A stretch of DNA of 64,000 nucleotides from Littorina saxatilis (GCF_037325665.1 NC_090255.1:25872523-25936522); one strand, 5' to 3'; shown: positions 1 through 59,480, counted from the stretch's first letter. Notes: generated by a model not told the origin, from the sequence alone. A program made the numbers and translations.

Positions 1-1094
1 CTCAAATTCAGCGCAAAGCAAGCCAGTGCCGAGACGTAAAAAGTGTGCTGCATGGCGTGTTCGGAAATGGCGACCTGTGGATCTGCGTGGAGATCAAAGC
101 TTTCCTCTGTATCGGAAACACCGACAGAATCCAAACTTTGGCCTAGTACCAGCGGAACTACTTGTTGTTGCTAACCGAACTAATAAAGACATTGTCCTCT
201 TTCTTATTTCGAGCCATTGTTATCGTATCAAAGGTTGTTTCTCAAGGAAAAATTCGCTTTCGGTTGTCACCGATCGTTTGATGTGTAACCAGGATGTTGT
301 AAAACCGAGTGAACTTCGGGTGTTCCCGTCATGGCCGAGAGTCTCTTCGGTAGTTTCCGTATGCAAAATTCGTAAGCTGAGCATGCGCACTCACAAAGTA
401 AACTGGTTCCCGATTTCGGTTTATGAAACGAACCAATGGATGTCGAGTACCTTCCAAATAAGGACATTTCCGTTCGATTACGATTGCTGCCTTTGCAACG
501 GACAAGTGGCTGAGTGAATGGAACATTCATCAAAACACTGATGTCATGTTATAGGTCAAGAGCTGCTGCGCAGTTTCGTATGTCGTGAATGCACTGTTTT
601 GCTGAGGACAAAGCCGTAACTAGGCTTTGAAATGAGACATTTTTTGGCGGGGGAATATCGATTACAGAAGACAATCAATGCCACACATGTTCACATTTTG
701 TCTTTATTGACAGATAAATAGGACACTTTTGACAAAAACACCGACACACATGGATGATAGGTATGTTATGGAAACATAATCTGCTAAAATACCCAAAACA
801 GTGTTTTGAACGATTTGGTCAATTTTGCACTGGCCCACCTGCCCTTAAACAATCAAGAGTACAAAATACAGCAAAATCGTATTGGTTCCCAGGTCTGGAC
901 CAACCAATCAATCATTTGACCCCTATCTAAACTCTCCCAACCCTCACTGAAACTGAAACAACAAACCCTCCCATGGACCCCCCATACCCTAAAAGTTGGG
1001 GGCCCAGGACCCTTGAGGTGGAGCAACTTAGAGGAACTCTGACGCCAAACTAACAAGAAACACAACACTGTTAAAAAATAATCTATATACTCAC
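1..1094. other. DRC1 intronic sequence, no gene seen
   Basis: No sequence matching the missing DRC1 C-terminus was found here, so this is taken as intron. Positions 850-900 resemble 12411-12460 (ACAATCAAG..ACAAAATAC..GGTTCCCAGGTCTG), a small dispersed repeat. An open frame at 26-517 has no recognisable motif. Confidence 0.5.
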
Positions 1095-20840
<19,746 letters not shown>

Positions 20841-22428
20841 GATTACTTGATGTTTATCTTCCTGAACTTTTGCCGACGATTCGTCTTTTGTTGCTATGCT
20901 GCGGCCGCCATTAATCACGTGACTTTCCACGAGTCGGTTACGGAGCCACCAGGTTCGAGAACCGGCGAGTCGGTCACGGAGCACCCCAGTCAGTCTGCAA
21001 GCTCTCGAAATAAAGGTTCCCCCTCCCCCCCCCCCCCCCCTCCTCTCCCCTACCTCCCCTCCCGAGACTGAACTGAGGCCGGAGTGGGAACTCCGTAACG
21101 ACTCGTCGGTTCTCGAGACTCTTAGAAAATAAAAAGTAAACAGATGATGCAAAGAACTACCAGCAGAATGACAATTTCAGAACTAATAGATTCCTGTCTT
21201 CGCTTCGTCCCAGCCCAACCCTTACCTAAAAGTGTCTTTTTCTCATTCTCAGGTTTTTTTTCTGCGGCACAGTTTAATGACTTTAAATTTTTTTTAATTT
21301 TATCAATGTCGCGTAATAGTCCAATCAGCTGAAAATATTTTCTCACCAAGACTTGCCGCCGGCACTGATTCTGCTTTTCAACTTTTGTGTCTGCAGTTAC
21401 AACCGTACATTTAAACAAAATAATTCTTTTTGTTTTTCTAATGATTGAAATAAAATATGTAAGACTCCCATTTTACTCGAAGATAGCAATGTCAGTGTCG
21501 TGTGCCTACATATATGCGTTTGCATATCATGTACCAATCATTATTGAAAAGCAAAAGTTGGCACTTTCCTCTGTCCTGCTTCTCAGTGTACCCCAGCCCG
21601 GTTCACTCAAAAAGAGCAAATGCACCAACAGAAAAAATAAATGAAAAAATAAATAAGAAAGCCAAAGAAATTGGTAGGACATAGTCATACAGTAGGCATT
21701 TTCATCATGATCACATAACCCCTTTGTCGGCTGCCGTTTGCCTTTCATGTCGTATTACCGGTACTATTATTTGAAAATTCATTCATTGTTCTCATTATGT
21801 GCTGAGTTTTGCGCCGGGCTTATCCTCAATTTCATTTTGCTTGTGTGTTTAAAATTGTCGGAATTTCACAACAAATCTGCTTCTCTTGTAGAAAACTGAC
21901 ATGCTTTTCTCCCACAAATAGTTGTACCTCGGTCCTGTTTAGGCACACAAAAAAAAATAGTCTGTTTACGGTAACCCGACCGACCCTATTTTTTTCGCGC
22001 GACCCTAGACTTTTTTTTGCATTTGGGGGGGTAAAAAAAATATAAAAAAATAACGTAAAAATATGGTTTTTTGGAGAAAAAAAAATCCCGACCTACCGAC
22101 CCTATTTTTTGGGCCTATGTTACCGTAAACAGACCTATTTTTTTGGGGGGCCTTATAGACTCATGTCGAGAAAGAGCAACTGCCGAACTGGTGACTTTCG
22201 GTTCCCGAGCCAAGGATCTTCGTATCCGACTTGTCGGTTCCCGAGCCTCGGGGCTCCGTAACCGACTAGTCGATTCCCGAGCCACTACGAAAACTATTCT
22301 TTAAACTATCTGTTTTTATTTATTGGGACTGCTGAACGTATTTTATTTGACTAAAATAAAAAAAAATAAAGTAAAGCAGGCCCAAAAAAGGAAGAATTTA
22401 TAATTTGGTCCAAAAATATAAACATTTC
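20841..22428. other. DRC1-RPL11 head-to-head intergenic region
   Basis: Holds GTCGGTTACGGAG-like motifs at 20934, 20969, 21088 (inverse) and 22247 (inverse), with CGGTTCCCGAGCC words at 22198 and 22228. Also a C-rich tract at 21021-21040 and a MITE-like element at 21955-22150. No extra gene recognised. Confidence 0.6.
21955..22150. mobile_element. Inverted-repeat element, GTCTGTTTACGGTAAC family
   Basis: TAGTCTGTTTACGGTAACCC at the left and GTTACCGTAAACAGACCTA at the right form TIRs, with CCGACCCTATTTTTT inside. Related ends occur at 39518/41303 and 59137/59480. Confidence 0.65.
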
Positions 22429-22470
22429 ACCGGAAGTTCCGCTGGTACTTCCTTTCCAATACAAGGCATC
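22429..22470 (+). promoter_or_regulatory. RPL11 core promoter: ETS-like site and 5' TOP leader
   Basis: ACCGGAAGT at 22429-22437 fits an ETS/GABP site. The pyrimidine tract CTTCCTTTCC at 22448-22457 looks like a terminal oligopyrimidine start, giving a 23-nt leader before ATGGCG. TOP leaders place ribosomal protein mRNAs under growth (mTOR/LARP1) control in animals. The transcription start is inferred from the motif. Confidence 0.6.
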
Positions 22471-38549
<16,079 letters not shown>

Positions 38550-38609
38550 AATGACTTCACTCCTGTCCATGTAAAAAAGAAAAAAAATGTGGATAAATCT
38601 CCCGTCTGC

Positions 38610-38615
38610 AATAAA
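38610..38615 (+). terminator. RPL11 polyadenylation signal
   Basis: AATAAA lies 61 bases after the stop codon, a usual distance for the short 3' UTR of a ribosomal protein mRNA, with a T/G-rich stretch downstream. Confidence 0.75.
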
Positions 38616-39227
38616 CTGTGGATCGGTATTTTGTTCTGGTTTCCGTTTTGTCTGCATCTGATAATGGTGGATTGTGCACGAGTGGAACTTTGTGAGAAAA
38701 TGTCTGTTTGTGTGATTTTAACTGGTCATCAAAAATAAGCATGGTGTGTGCATATGTATTGTCACGATCACAGAAGCATACATGCAGATTGCAGCTTTCA
38801 CAAACACTGACCAAGAAACAAAAATGAAGTTTCCAATTCCCTGACCGACCCTACTTTTCCTAGACATTTTTCAACACTTCGCAGACTCTTTTTTTAAGGC
38901 AATTTATTCTTAGAGATGCAGGAGACAGTACCGGCCAATAAGAAGCCACATGTGCCTATAAATAAAAATAAACTTTGAATAACAATGAAGTAACCGGCCC
39001 TAATTTGTTGGGCCTTGTCATCGGAAATTTGTGTGTTACCTTGCATGAAGCCACTGCAATGAAATGCTACAATTAACAAACCACACCTCTCCATAAGACA
39101 CCTTGACTCGATAGAACAAACTCTCACCATGGCTCTCTGCGGCTCCTTCACTGGAGTGTTTCCAGGCCAACCTTGGTGGGAGTGCCAAGACCATTTTGGT
39201 TTGTATCATACAAGCATCTCCTCCTTC

Positions 39228-39440
39228 GTTCATGGGCTTAGACTCCCACGTTCCCTCATGATTTTAGCACGAGTGGATTTTTACGTGTATGACTGTTTTT
39301 ACCCCGCCATTCAGGCAGCATACGCCGATTTCGCGGGAGGCATGCTGGTTATTTTCGTGTTTCTATAACCCACGGAACTCTGACATGGATTACAGGATCT
39401 TTTCCGTGCGCACTTGGTCTTGTGCTTGCGTGTACAAACA
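39228..39440 (-). mobile_element. SINE-A 3' half, reverse
   Basis: Matches the body and tail of 4579-4962 on the minus strand (TGGATTACAGGATCTTTTCC, ACGTGTATGACTGTTTTTAC). Head absent. Confidence 0.75.
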
Positions 39441-39517
39441 TCAACTTCACAGCTGATTTCTTAACACCCTTGAATTGCAACCCCTCCAAAAAACCATCTA
39501 TGAGGCTAAACAAAAAT

Positions 39518-41310
39518 ATATGTTGGTTTATGGTAACGTGACCAAAAAAAATAGGGTCGGTAGGTCGGCTTTTTGAGTCACTTGAGAAAAAGTGACTCTA
39601 TGTAATCGGTCAGTGTTAGTCTGTCCGGCCGGCCGGCCGGCCGTCCGGCCGGCCGTCCGTAGACACCACCTTAACGTTGGACTTTTCTCGGAAACTATCA
39701 AAGCGATCGGGCTCATATTTTGTTTAGTCGTGACCTCCAATGACCTCTACACTTTAACGATGGTTTCGTTGACCTTTGACCTTTTTCAAGGTCACAGGTC
39801 AGCGTCAAAGGAAAAATTAGACATTTTATATCTTTGACAAAGTTCATCGGATGTGATTGAAACTTTGTAGGATTATTCTTTACATCAAAGTATTTACATC
39901 TGTAGCCTTTTACGAACGTTATCAGAAAAACAAGGGAGATAACTAGCCTTTTCTGTTCGGCAACACACAACTTAACGTTGGGCTTTTCTCGGAAACTATA
40001 AAAGTGACCGGGCTCAAATTTTATGTGAACGTGACTCCCAGTGACCTCTACACTTTGACGTCTGCTTTGGTGACCTTTGACCTTTTTCAAGGTCACAGGT
40101 ATGTCTTGAATTCTTCAGGTATGCATTGTGTTGTGAATAGCAATTTCTTCCTGTCCATCTGATGCCTCATATAATATTCAGAACTGCGAAAGTGACTCGA
40201 TCGAGCGTTTGCTCTTCTTGTTATTTTTTTAATTTATTTTAGATTTAGTCGATTTTAAAGGAGGTTACTTCCCTTAGTCTCGGTATGGTTCGCAAAATGT
40301 GCCAAAAGTTTTTGACTCGCATGCGAAGCAAAAGTGAGTATGTACTCGCCCGAGTCGTCTGTCCATCCGTCCGGAAAACTTTAACGTTGGATATTTCTTG
40401 GACACTATTCAGTCTATCAGTACCAAATTTGGCAAGATGGTGTATGATAAGGCCCCAAAAAACATACATAGTATCTTGACCTTGCTTCAAAAGGTCAAGG
40501 TCGCAGGGGCCATAAATGTTGTCTAAAAAACAGCTATTTTTCACATTTTTCCCATTTTCTCTGAAGTTTTTGAGATTTAATACCTCACCTATATATGATA
40601 TATAGGGCAAAGTAAGCCCCATCTTTTGATACCAGTTTGGTTTACCTTGCGTCAAGGTCACAGGAGCTCTTCAAAGTTGGATTGTATACATATTTTGAAG
40701 TGACCTTGACCCTGAACTATGGAAGATAACTGTTTCAAACTTAAAAATTATGTGGGGCACATGTTATGCTTTCATCATGAGACACATTTGGTCACATATG
40801 ATCAAGGTCAAGGTCACTTTGACCCTTATGAAATGTGACCAAAATAAGGTAGTGAACCACTAAAAGTGACCATATCTCATGGTAGAAAGAGCCAATAAGC
40901 ACCATTGTACTTCCTATGTCTTGAATTAACAGCTTTGTGTTGCATGACCTTGGATGACCTTGACCTTGGGTCAAGGTCACATGTATTTTGGTAGGAAAAA
41001 TGTGTAAAGCAGTTCTTAGTGTATGATGTCATTGCTAGGTTTAGTTATTTGACCTTGACCCTGAAGGTCATGTAAAGGCCAAGGTCTTCTGCGTTCGTGG
41101 GCTGAAACTCCCACGTACACTCGTGTTTTTTGCACGAGTGGAATTTTACGTGTATGATCGTTTTTACCCCGCCATTAAGGCAGCCATACGCCGCTTTCGG
41201 AGGAATAAAGGCCAAGGTCAAGCATGTGAGTCGTATGGGCTTTGCCCTTCTTGTTTTTTTTTTTGAGAAATGAAAAAAAGGGTTGGTCGGGTTACCCTAA
41301 ACCAACACAG
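39518..41310. mobile_element. Composite: TIR element filled by two related TCAAGGTCA-rich repeats
   Basis: Outer ends TGTTGGTTTATGGTAAC and GTTACCCTAAACCAACACA are inverted. Inside are two related units, about 39580-40220 and 40310-41255. Each has ACTTTAACGTTGGA-like starts near a CTGTCC..CCGTCCG segment, many AAGGTCA words, and GTGACTCG..GCTCTTCTTG or GTGAGTCG..GCCCTTCTTG ends. A SINE-A tail (41088-41206, minus) lies in the second. No protein-coding frame. Confidence 0.6.
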
Positions 41311-41388
41311 TTGCACAGATTTACCGTAGGTGAAACTTGGGTGTCTAGTAGAAAAGCAGGCTTGAATAAATTGGTCTTTTTACATTTA

Positions 41389-41800
41389 GTCAAGTTTTGA
41401 CTAAATGTTTTAACGTAGAGGGGGGAATCGAGACGAGGGTCGTGGTGTATGTGCGTGTGTCTGTCTGTGTGTGTGTGTGTGTGTGTGTAGAGCGATTCAG
41501 ACTAAACTACTGGACCGATCTTTATGAAATTTGACATGAGAGTTCCTGGGTATGATATCCTCAGACGTTTTTTTCATTTTTTTGATAAATGTCTTTGATG
41601 ACGTCATATCCGGCTTTTCGTGAAAGTTGAGGCGGCACTGTCACGCCCTCATTTTTCAACCAAATTGGTTGAAATTTTGGTCAAGTAATCTTCGACGAAG
41701 CCCGGACTTCGGTATTGCATTTCAGCTTGGTGGCTTAAAAATTAATTAATGACTTTGGTCATTAAAAATCGGAAAATTGTAAAAAAATTATGTAAATGGA
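41389..41800 (+). mobile_element. TTTAGTCAA element, truncated copy
   Basis: Begins with the palindrome ACATTTAGTCAA..TTGACTAAATGT. Shares the GT run, ACTGGACCGATCTTTATGAA and CATTTCAGCTTGGTGGCTTA with 9013-9749, then loses similarity. Confidence 0.7.
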
Positions 41801-42097
41801 ACTTTTAGAAGAAAGTAGAAAAAGATTTGATTTGACACAACATTGAAATGTCAAATGGATGATTTTGATGAAATAAAAACGATTCCTGTTCATATGAAAA
41901 GCAGACCGAAAAAAATCTCCCTGACACAATTATGAGACATTTAACGGGCAATTGCTTGCTCAATTTCCCAGCAAAATAAAATATATGAAAAGTGGGTGCC
42001 AATGGCACTGGTTTAAAAACGTGTGTGTCATCGGAAGCCTGTAGCACAGATCACTGGCCTGTGGTTGATCAGGGGAAGGCACTCTCGTCGGACAACC

Positions 42098-53185
<11,088 letters not shown>

Positions 53186-53529
53186 AAATCACATTTGGTT
53201 TAACAGTACGTTATATCCCCAAAGCAACACCAAAAAAGCATCGTTTTTATTGTGCCGTCTTTACTTTAATTTGTATTTAATCATGCAGCTGTACATTATA
53301 GGTGTGAGTGATTTTTATTTTGCAAATACACTGCTCTGGACATTGACAAGCACACACACAACACACGTACAATTAACACACACTCACACACAAAATGTAC
53401 ACACATACTAATTTACTCAAGGATTATATTTTAATACCCTCTGACCCTCCTGAACTGTGTGGTGGGGGGGGGGGGAGAAAGGGGGGGGGGGGGTGGGGAT
53501 GCTGAAATTTTTTTTTATTTTGAACGATT

Positions 53530-54310
53530 ATATATGTTAACGTTACATTACAAAAACGGTTTTTTAACATTTCACTGCAACTGTTTTTTAAGCGTTTTCA
53601 AGCAAACGTTAAATTAACGTTTGAAAAAGGTTTGATTTTGAACGGTGATGTGTTAACGTTTATTTAACGTTTTTTAATGTTTCACTGCAAACCGTTTTAT
53701 AATTGTTTTCAGGCAAACTTTAAATTTACGTTTGAAAAAGGTTTTCCATGATAACGGTTTGCTTGCTAACGTTAATTTTATGTTAATTTCATGTTTGCCT
53801 TTAAATTGTTTTCTGCTAACGTTAATTTACGGGCGGGGATATAGCTCAGTTGGTAGCGTGCTGGATTTGTATTCAGTTGGCCGCTGTCAGCGTGAGTTCG
53901 ATCCCAGGTACGGCGGAAATTTATTTCACAGAGTCAACTTTGCGTGCAGACTCTCTTCGGTGTCCGAACCTCCCCCCGTGTACACTACATTGGGTGTGCA
54001 CGTTAAAGATCCCACGATTGACAAAAGTGTCTTTCCTGGCAAAATTGCTTAGGCACAGTTAATAATTGTCTACCTATACCCGTGTGACTTGGAATAATAG
54101 GCCGTGAAAGGTAAATATGCGCCGAAATGGCTGCAATCTACTGGCCGTATAAAATTTCATCTCACACGGCATCACTGCAGAGCGCCTAGAACTGTACCCA
54201 CGGAATATGCGCGATATAAGACTCATTGATTGATTGATTGATTAAATGCTAACCGTTAACCAAAATCTAACCATGCAAATTAACGTTAGCATGCTATGGG
54301 GGTTGTTACT
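53530..54310. repeat. AACGTTAA-rich repeat split by SINE-B
   Basis: TTAACGTT/AACGTTAA words recur at 53536-53825 and 54247-54290 on either side of the SINE, so the SINE landed in a pre-existing degenerate repeat. Confidence 0.6.
53832..54243 (+). mobile_element. SINE-B, full length (reference copy)
   Basis: tRNA-like head GATATAGCTCAGTTGGTAGC and B box GAGTTCGATCCC, as in SINE-A. Then a distinct body (CACGTTAAAGATCCCACGAT, GGAATAATAGGCCGTGAAAG, GATATAAGACTCATTG) and an (ATTG)n tail. Confidence 0.9.
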
Positions 54311-54379
54311 GAATTTACAGAATGTATTACCTTGCTTCTGCTGTAATATGTGTATGTGAATGAAATAGCTAGGATGTAT

Positions 54380-54816
54380 CATAGACCAAATAACCTGGAC
54401 CGCCAACTCGTCACGTGACCCTTCGAGGTTACGACGCTCGACTTTCAGGGGCGCTTAGCGTCCGGTTTGAAATTCCAGCGATTCGAAGACAGTGAAAAGA
54501 AAGCACGCTCCAGTTATTTGTGACAATGGGAGGTGACAATGAACTGGATTTTCCAAAACTCCAAACTAAACTTAACAAAACTCATCGAAAAACATGTTCC
54601 ATGTGCACTTTAGCTGAGTTTATTTTAGCATTTTCAGAACTTACCTCGGCAACTTCGTCCATGTTTACAATCGACACCGGATATGACATCCCCCTGATTT
54701 CTGAAAGGCCATGTAAGCGTAGGTTCCTAAATGCGAGAGGCCGCTACCTCGTAATAGAGAGAAAGAGCGGAGAGAGAGCTAGTTGGCGGTCCAGGATAAA
54801 ATTTTAATGGTCTATG
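54380..54816. mobile_element. 437-bp TIR element with a small internal frame
   Basis: CATAGACCA..CCTGGACCGCCAACT at the left and AGTTGGCGGTCCAGG..TGGTCTATG at the right are inverted. Flanks GATGTAT and GATGTTT look like an imperfect target duplication. The 95-codon frame at 54520-54807 runs into the right TIR, so I do not call it a gene. Confidence 0.7.
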
Positions 54817-55099
54817 GATGTTTGCAGTTACATGTTTATATTCAGTGAGAGAGCCTGAACATTATGAGTTTGTGTTATATATAATTAATATATATTTACA
54901 CATATATATCTATGCATGAGAATAAAGTGGGATTTTTACATTTATATTAATCAAAGCAAAATTATTTGGTTTGAAAAACTGAACTTGAAACAATGATAAT
55001 CTGATAAAATACAAACTTAGATGGTGTGCAATGAAGACTAGTGCATAATACTAGTAGTAGTAGCTGCATGGTTATTTAAAGAGAAAAAACCGCACCCTT

Positions 55100-55147
55100 T
55101 TATGGAAAAAGGTGTGTGTGTCACATATATATATATATATATATAAT

Positions 55148-55208
<61 letters not shown>

Positions 55209-55437
55209 GTTTGTGTGCAGTGTGTGTGTATGTGTGTTGAGGGGTGAGAAGGCATGTGTGGGAACATTTTTATTTTACACACACACACTGTAGACAGAAA
55301 TCACCATAGCTAAATGCCACACAGAGACACATGCAACCCAAATCAAACACTGTACATGTACACATAGAAAGATAGGCACACACTAGTGCTGAAATCACAA
55401 TAATGCATGTTCACCATATGAACTGAAATAAAAAAGG

Positions 55438-55535
<98 letters not shown>

Positions 55536-55580
55536 TCACTCACTCACTTGCACACACACACACACACACATACACACACA
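55100..55580. repeat. (AT)n, (GT)n and (CT)n(CA)n arrays
   Basis: AT at 55126-55145, GT at 55150-55203, CT at 55440-55497 running straight into CA at 55498-55530. Confidence 0.95.
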
Positions 55581-55599
55581 GACAGTAATAACCCTGTAG

Positions 55600-55863
55600 A
55601 CAGTCTTTTCAACCTTGAATAAACACCAGACGCAGTCATTTCTACAAAGTCACAAACACTAACTGGCACAATTTGACAACGGCACGTTCTATCGATTTTG
55701 GAGCAGACGACACATTTCCCGAGTTGCTTCCCTTGGACCACGGCGCATGTCGATCGTACGGAGCATCTATATCCGGTCTTCCAGCAGCAGACTGATCTTG
55801 GTGACCTGAGTTGCTCTCTGGCACTTTTTCTGGCGCTGTTTGTGTTATAATTGGTAAGTACAT
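55600..55863 (-). pseudogene. Possible piggyBac-like C-terminal remnant
   Basis: Two minus-strand frames give GRPDIDAPYDRHAPWSKGS and GKQLGKCVVCSKIDRTCRCQ. A Cys-rich RCxVC tail after a proline-rich linker recalls piggyBac transposase C-termini. Only two short blocks; it could be chance. Confidence 0.25.
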
Positions 55864-58156
55864 TTATTTGTTCATTTAAACGTGTGTTTTGGTACTGTGG
55901 CGTCTTTTGTGAGTCTGCTAGCTCGGTCCGTTGAGGATCGTTGGTGGTACTGGCTGTTTGATGTCTCGCAAAACAAACTGTTCGTCTGTTGCATGTTTTC
56001 TTCCATGGGGGGCATTGTCACCGAAATTGGGGCTGTGTGCGCGCTCGTGTCTGTGGGAGATCCTCCAATGGATTATTGACTATATTTAGGCCACACCAGG
56101 GGAGGGATTCAGCCATGAATGCGATAAGAAAATTGAGTACCTATCGTGGTTCATTACTGACATTAGGGGAACTTCCTCCTGCGTGATTGAACGTTTGAAT
56201 TTCGATCGCTGTGACCACACTAGTCACTAGGCGAGGAACATCTCCAGCAAATACACCGGAAAGAGATAACCATCATTGACAGGCCTCTGTTTATAGATGG
56301 GCAGAGTTTATGGGGGATCGGGAATGGGTATTTGTGCCCTAGGAATAGGATGTGCGTCTACGTCTAAAGTAGTTGAGATTTTCTGAGAGGAGCAGCGACA
56401 GTACTTAAATAAGTTGTACATTTCTTGTACTACTACTAGCTGTTGAGTTTTGTGTTAAAATGCATCCATTGTTTTGCATGTTGCAATTAATAATGTCACT
56501 GGCAAGAGGGGGGGGGGTCCTCTTCTTTGTCTTTATGAGAGTGTGTGCATGCATATATCGCGGGCGCGCGCCCTAGTAAGTGTGTGTGTGTGTGCACTTT
56601 CTTCAGCATATTATATATCAATTATTAAAAATGTCAAACTTTTTGATGCTAAACCATTCCTTATACATGTGAATAATATTATGCAGCAAATTACAACAGT
56701 GGGAAAAAAGGAGTCTTCCAATATTTATTCTTTCTTTCTTTATCATGCATACATTTGAAAAAATGGGTTAATTTATTATCAAACCATCATCAGTTATAAT
56801 GTTTTGCACACATTCTTCCAATGGAAGCCATGTTAATTCCTCTCTCTCTGATGTTTTGAATTTACTGTTGTTCAATTGTGAAAGTAAATTTAAATTTGTT
56901 AACTATTTTGAAGGGATACTGACATGACTAGAATAAGGGAAATAGGCCAGTCTGAAGAGGTAATATATTTTTTATTGGTGTGATTTTAAAAATGTAGACT
57001 CATGACTGACAATGAGATATATTGTCTTTTCGTGATTGAGAATCTCCAGAATTCTTCACTCAGAGTCAGAGAAACAAAAGACTGAAAGTATTTTCATGAT
57101 TGAAGAACATTGAGTTTTCTTTCTGAACTAGTGAAAGATCCAACTGCTCCTTTGGGTGTATCCCAAGAACCATGCCAATGTAGAAACAAAATTCTTGATT
57201 ATTTTCATGACTCCAAACCTTCAGAATTTCTTCTTTAGAGATCCAGCTTAAAGTCAGTGCCTGTGCGTCTAGTCCAAAGAACCTGAACTTTCTTTTCAAG
57301 GTGCCAGAGATCATTCTCGAGATCCCCAGATTGTATCAGAGATTTTGCTTCATTTATTCACAAAATATCTGAGGGGAGGCGTGCCTTCCGGCTTAATTTT
57401 AAAAATATTGTTTTAACAATGTTAATATTAATTCATGCTTGCATGATCCAACAGCATGTGCCTATGGATGTAGCCCAAGCAACACAAGACTCAGCTTCTT
57501 GTTTCCCAGGCCCTGCCGTCCATTTGATAAACAAAGGGCTGGAATTATACACAGTGGATTCCAGAGCCCTGTCAGAATTAGTCAAATTGCCTGCCCTGAA
57601 ACTAAAGTGCTGCTTCTTGTGGTAGCCTGTGGCAGGGTAGCCTGTGGTAGACACTTTATGGATGTGAGCCTCCTGTGTGTGTTCAGGGTTAACAGATCCG
57701 ACTGTCTTGTTTGCACAGAGACACTGGGAGGATGTTATGGAGAGCAAATAAAAAGTTCTGTTATCGGTTGTGAAATTCTCTAGTGCAGTACAGTTTGGCG
57801 TAGGACTTGGTTAAATATTATTTGATGGGTTAATGATTACACTGTAGATAGTGTTGTTTCTCTCTCTCTCTTAACCCTTGTGCTGTTCCTTCTCGCTCTT
57901 AACCATTTCACTGCCTGTAGGACATCAGCTGACATCCAGTGTAACTTGCTTTGCTTTAACGAGCAACAAACCGTTCAATAAACAACAACAGAAGAAGAAA
58001 AACCACAAACAAACAATTTGTGTGTGTATTGTTGTATTCATTTATACATCAAGGGCACACTGTAAGTTGTCAATTGATATCATGTTAATGCTTCATATAC
58101 AAATATTTCCTGGCATCGAACAGGTTAATGAATTACATAATAGTAATAAAGTGATA

Positions 58157-58218
<62 letters not shown>

Positions 58219-58735
58219 ATCCTGAAAATAGTGAACCAACAAACAAATCATGATTTTCTGTAATTTTTCATAAATTTATGTTGAGTTATCATGACAAATC
58301 TATATATTTTTGCATTGGGGATTGTAATATACTGCAAATATACATTTTTTCACACTGTGTAGTTATTGTCTAAGGTCTAATGCACAGCGCTATTACTGAT
58401 GGGTTGAGTAGGGATTTCCTGTATGTCAGCTTATCCTATGGAACTGACACTCAATACTTGTTCCACTGTTGCTAATGGTGAGGGTAAACCTCCCGAACCG
58501 ATTAACACTGTACTGGGGTTCATTGTCTTTGCTAATAATTGTAGGAACACTTGTGTGCAGTTTCTGTTTTGTGTTGACTACACCCAGACCTACTTAACAA
58601 TCCGCCCTCTCTTCACTATTCTCAAGTGTTATGATGCAGCACAAAACTGTCATCTGTTGTGATTTAGTAAGCAGACAGTACTTTCAGTGTATTGCTAGCA
58701 TGAAATAAAAGTTGATATTAAAATCATCTTCATAA
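55864..58735. other. No gene recognised
   Basis: AT-rich sequence with a CT run at 58161-58213 and only short frames. A fairly balanced stretch at 57410-57780 has overlapping frames on both strands, but no motif that I know. Confidence 0.5.
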
Positions 58736-58769
58736 ATGGTACATAATAATAAGACAGATGTAATCGTGT

Positions 58770-59015
58770 GTCAAACACTACGATCACCTCGGGAAGCGAA
58801 GTGCAATCAAACAGGATTGAAAAAGTTAGGGCTAATTTCTAAGCCCTATAAAAACTGTTATGCAAACCCGAAGGTTTCCATGAACATACAGACAATCGGA
58901 AACCACCAGACCCCATCACAAACAGAATCTCACAAACCACGGGTGTTGACTTAAAGGCCAACAACTCGGGTGCAGAGTCTGCTGTGAAAGGAGCGGTAGC
59001 CTCCCCTGTCACAGG
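58770..59015 (-). repeat. Dispersed ~250-bp repeat
   Basis: Inverted copy of 6070-6345, with blocks CGAAGTGCAATCAAACAGGA, GCCCTATAAAAACTGTTATG and GCGGTAGCCTCCCCTGTCAC. Confidence 0.7.
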
Positions 59016-59136
59016 GAGGACATTGAACCTTTGTTCAATTGCTAGATTTATTTTCAGTTGTTAGTTGAGCTGTATAATTCAACGAAAACATGGTGTTGCA
59101 ACAACAAAAAGAAATAATAATAAGGCAAAAAAAAAA

Positions 59137-59480
59137 AATTGTCTGTTTCTGGTAACATGGCTAAAAAAAATAGGGTAGGTAGGTAGGGATTTTTTAAATT
59201 TTTTTTTTAATTTTTTTTTTTTACCCCAAATGTAGACCAATAAAACTAACTTTAAAAATCACGCAAAGAGACTGGATTCACTATACATAGAGACTGTGAT
59301 GTAGGGTTATGCCCCTTCAATCGTCAGCGGACTTTCGTTTTCACACATTTTTGTTGTTCATTTTCCCACCCTGTCCTTTACCACCAAAAAAAAAAAAAAA
59401 ATTTTTGAGTTTGGAAAAAAAAAGTTTAGGGTTGGCGCCGAAATTTAGGGTCAGTCGGGTGACCAGAAACAGACAATTTT
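59137..59480. mobile_element. Inverted-repeat element, TTGTCTGTTTCTGGTAAC ends
   Basis: Left TTGTCTGTTTCTGGTAAC and right GTGACCAGAAACAGACAA, with AATAGGGTAGGTAGG inside. Same superfamily as 21955-22150. Confidence 0.65.

Larger units (their letters stand above)
38616..42097. other. RPL11-ECHDC3 intergenic region, repeat-filled
   Basis: Holds a reverse SINE-A 3' half (39228-39440), the composite element 39518-41310 and the TTTAGTCAA element 41389-41800. Positions 38616-39220 and 41800-42097 show nothing I recognise. Confidence 0.6.

Noticed and set aside
26-517. 163-codon open frame on the plus strand
   Set aside because: No recognisable domain or repeat partner, opposite to DRC1 transcription, and frames of this length occur by chance in 64 kb.
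57410-57783. Overlapping frames on both strands suggesting an exon
   Set aside because: No recognised motif and no matching exon nearby.
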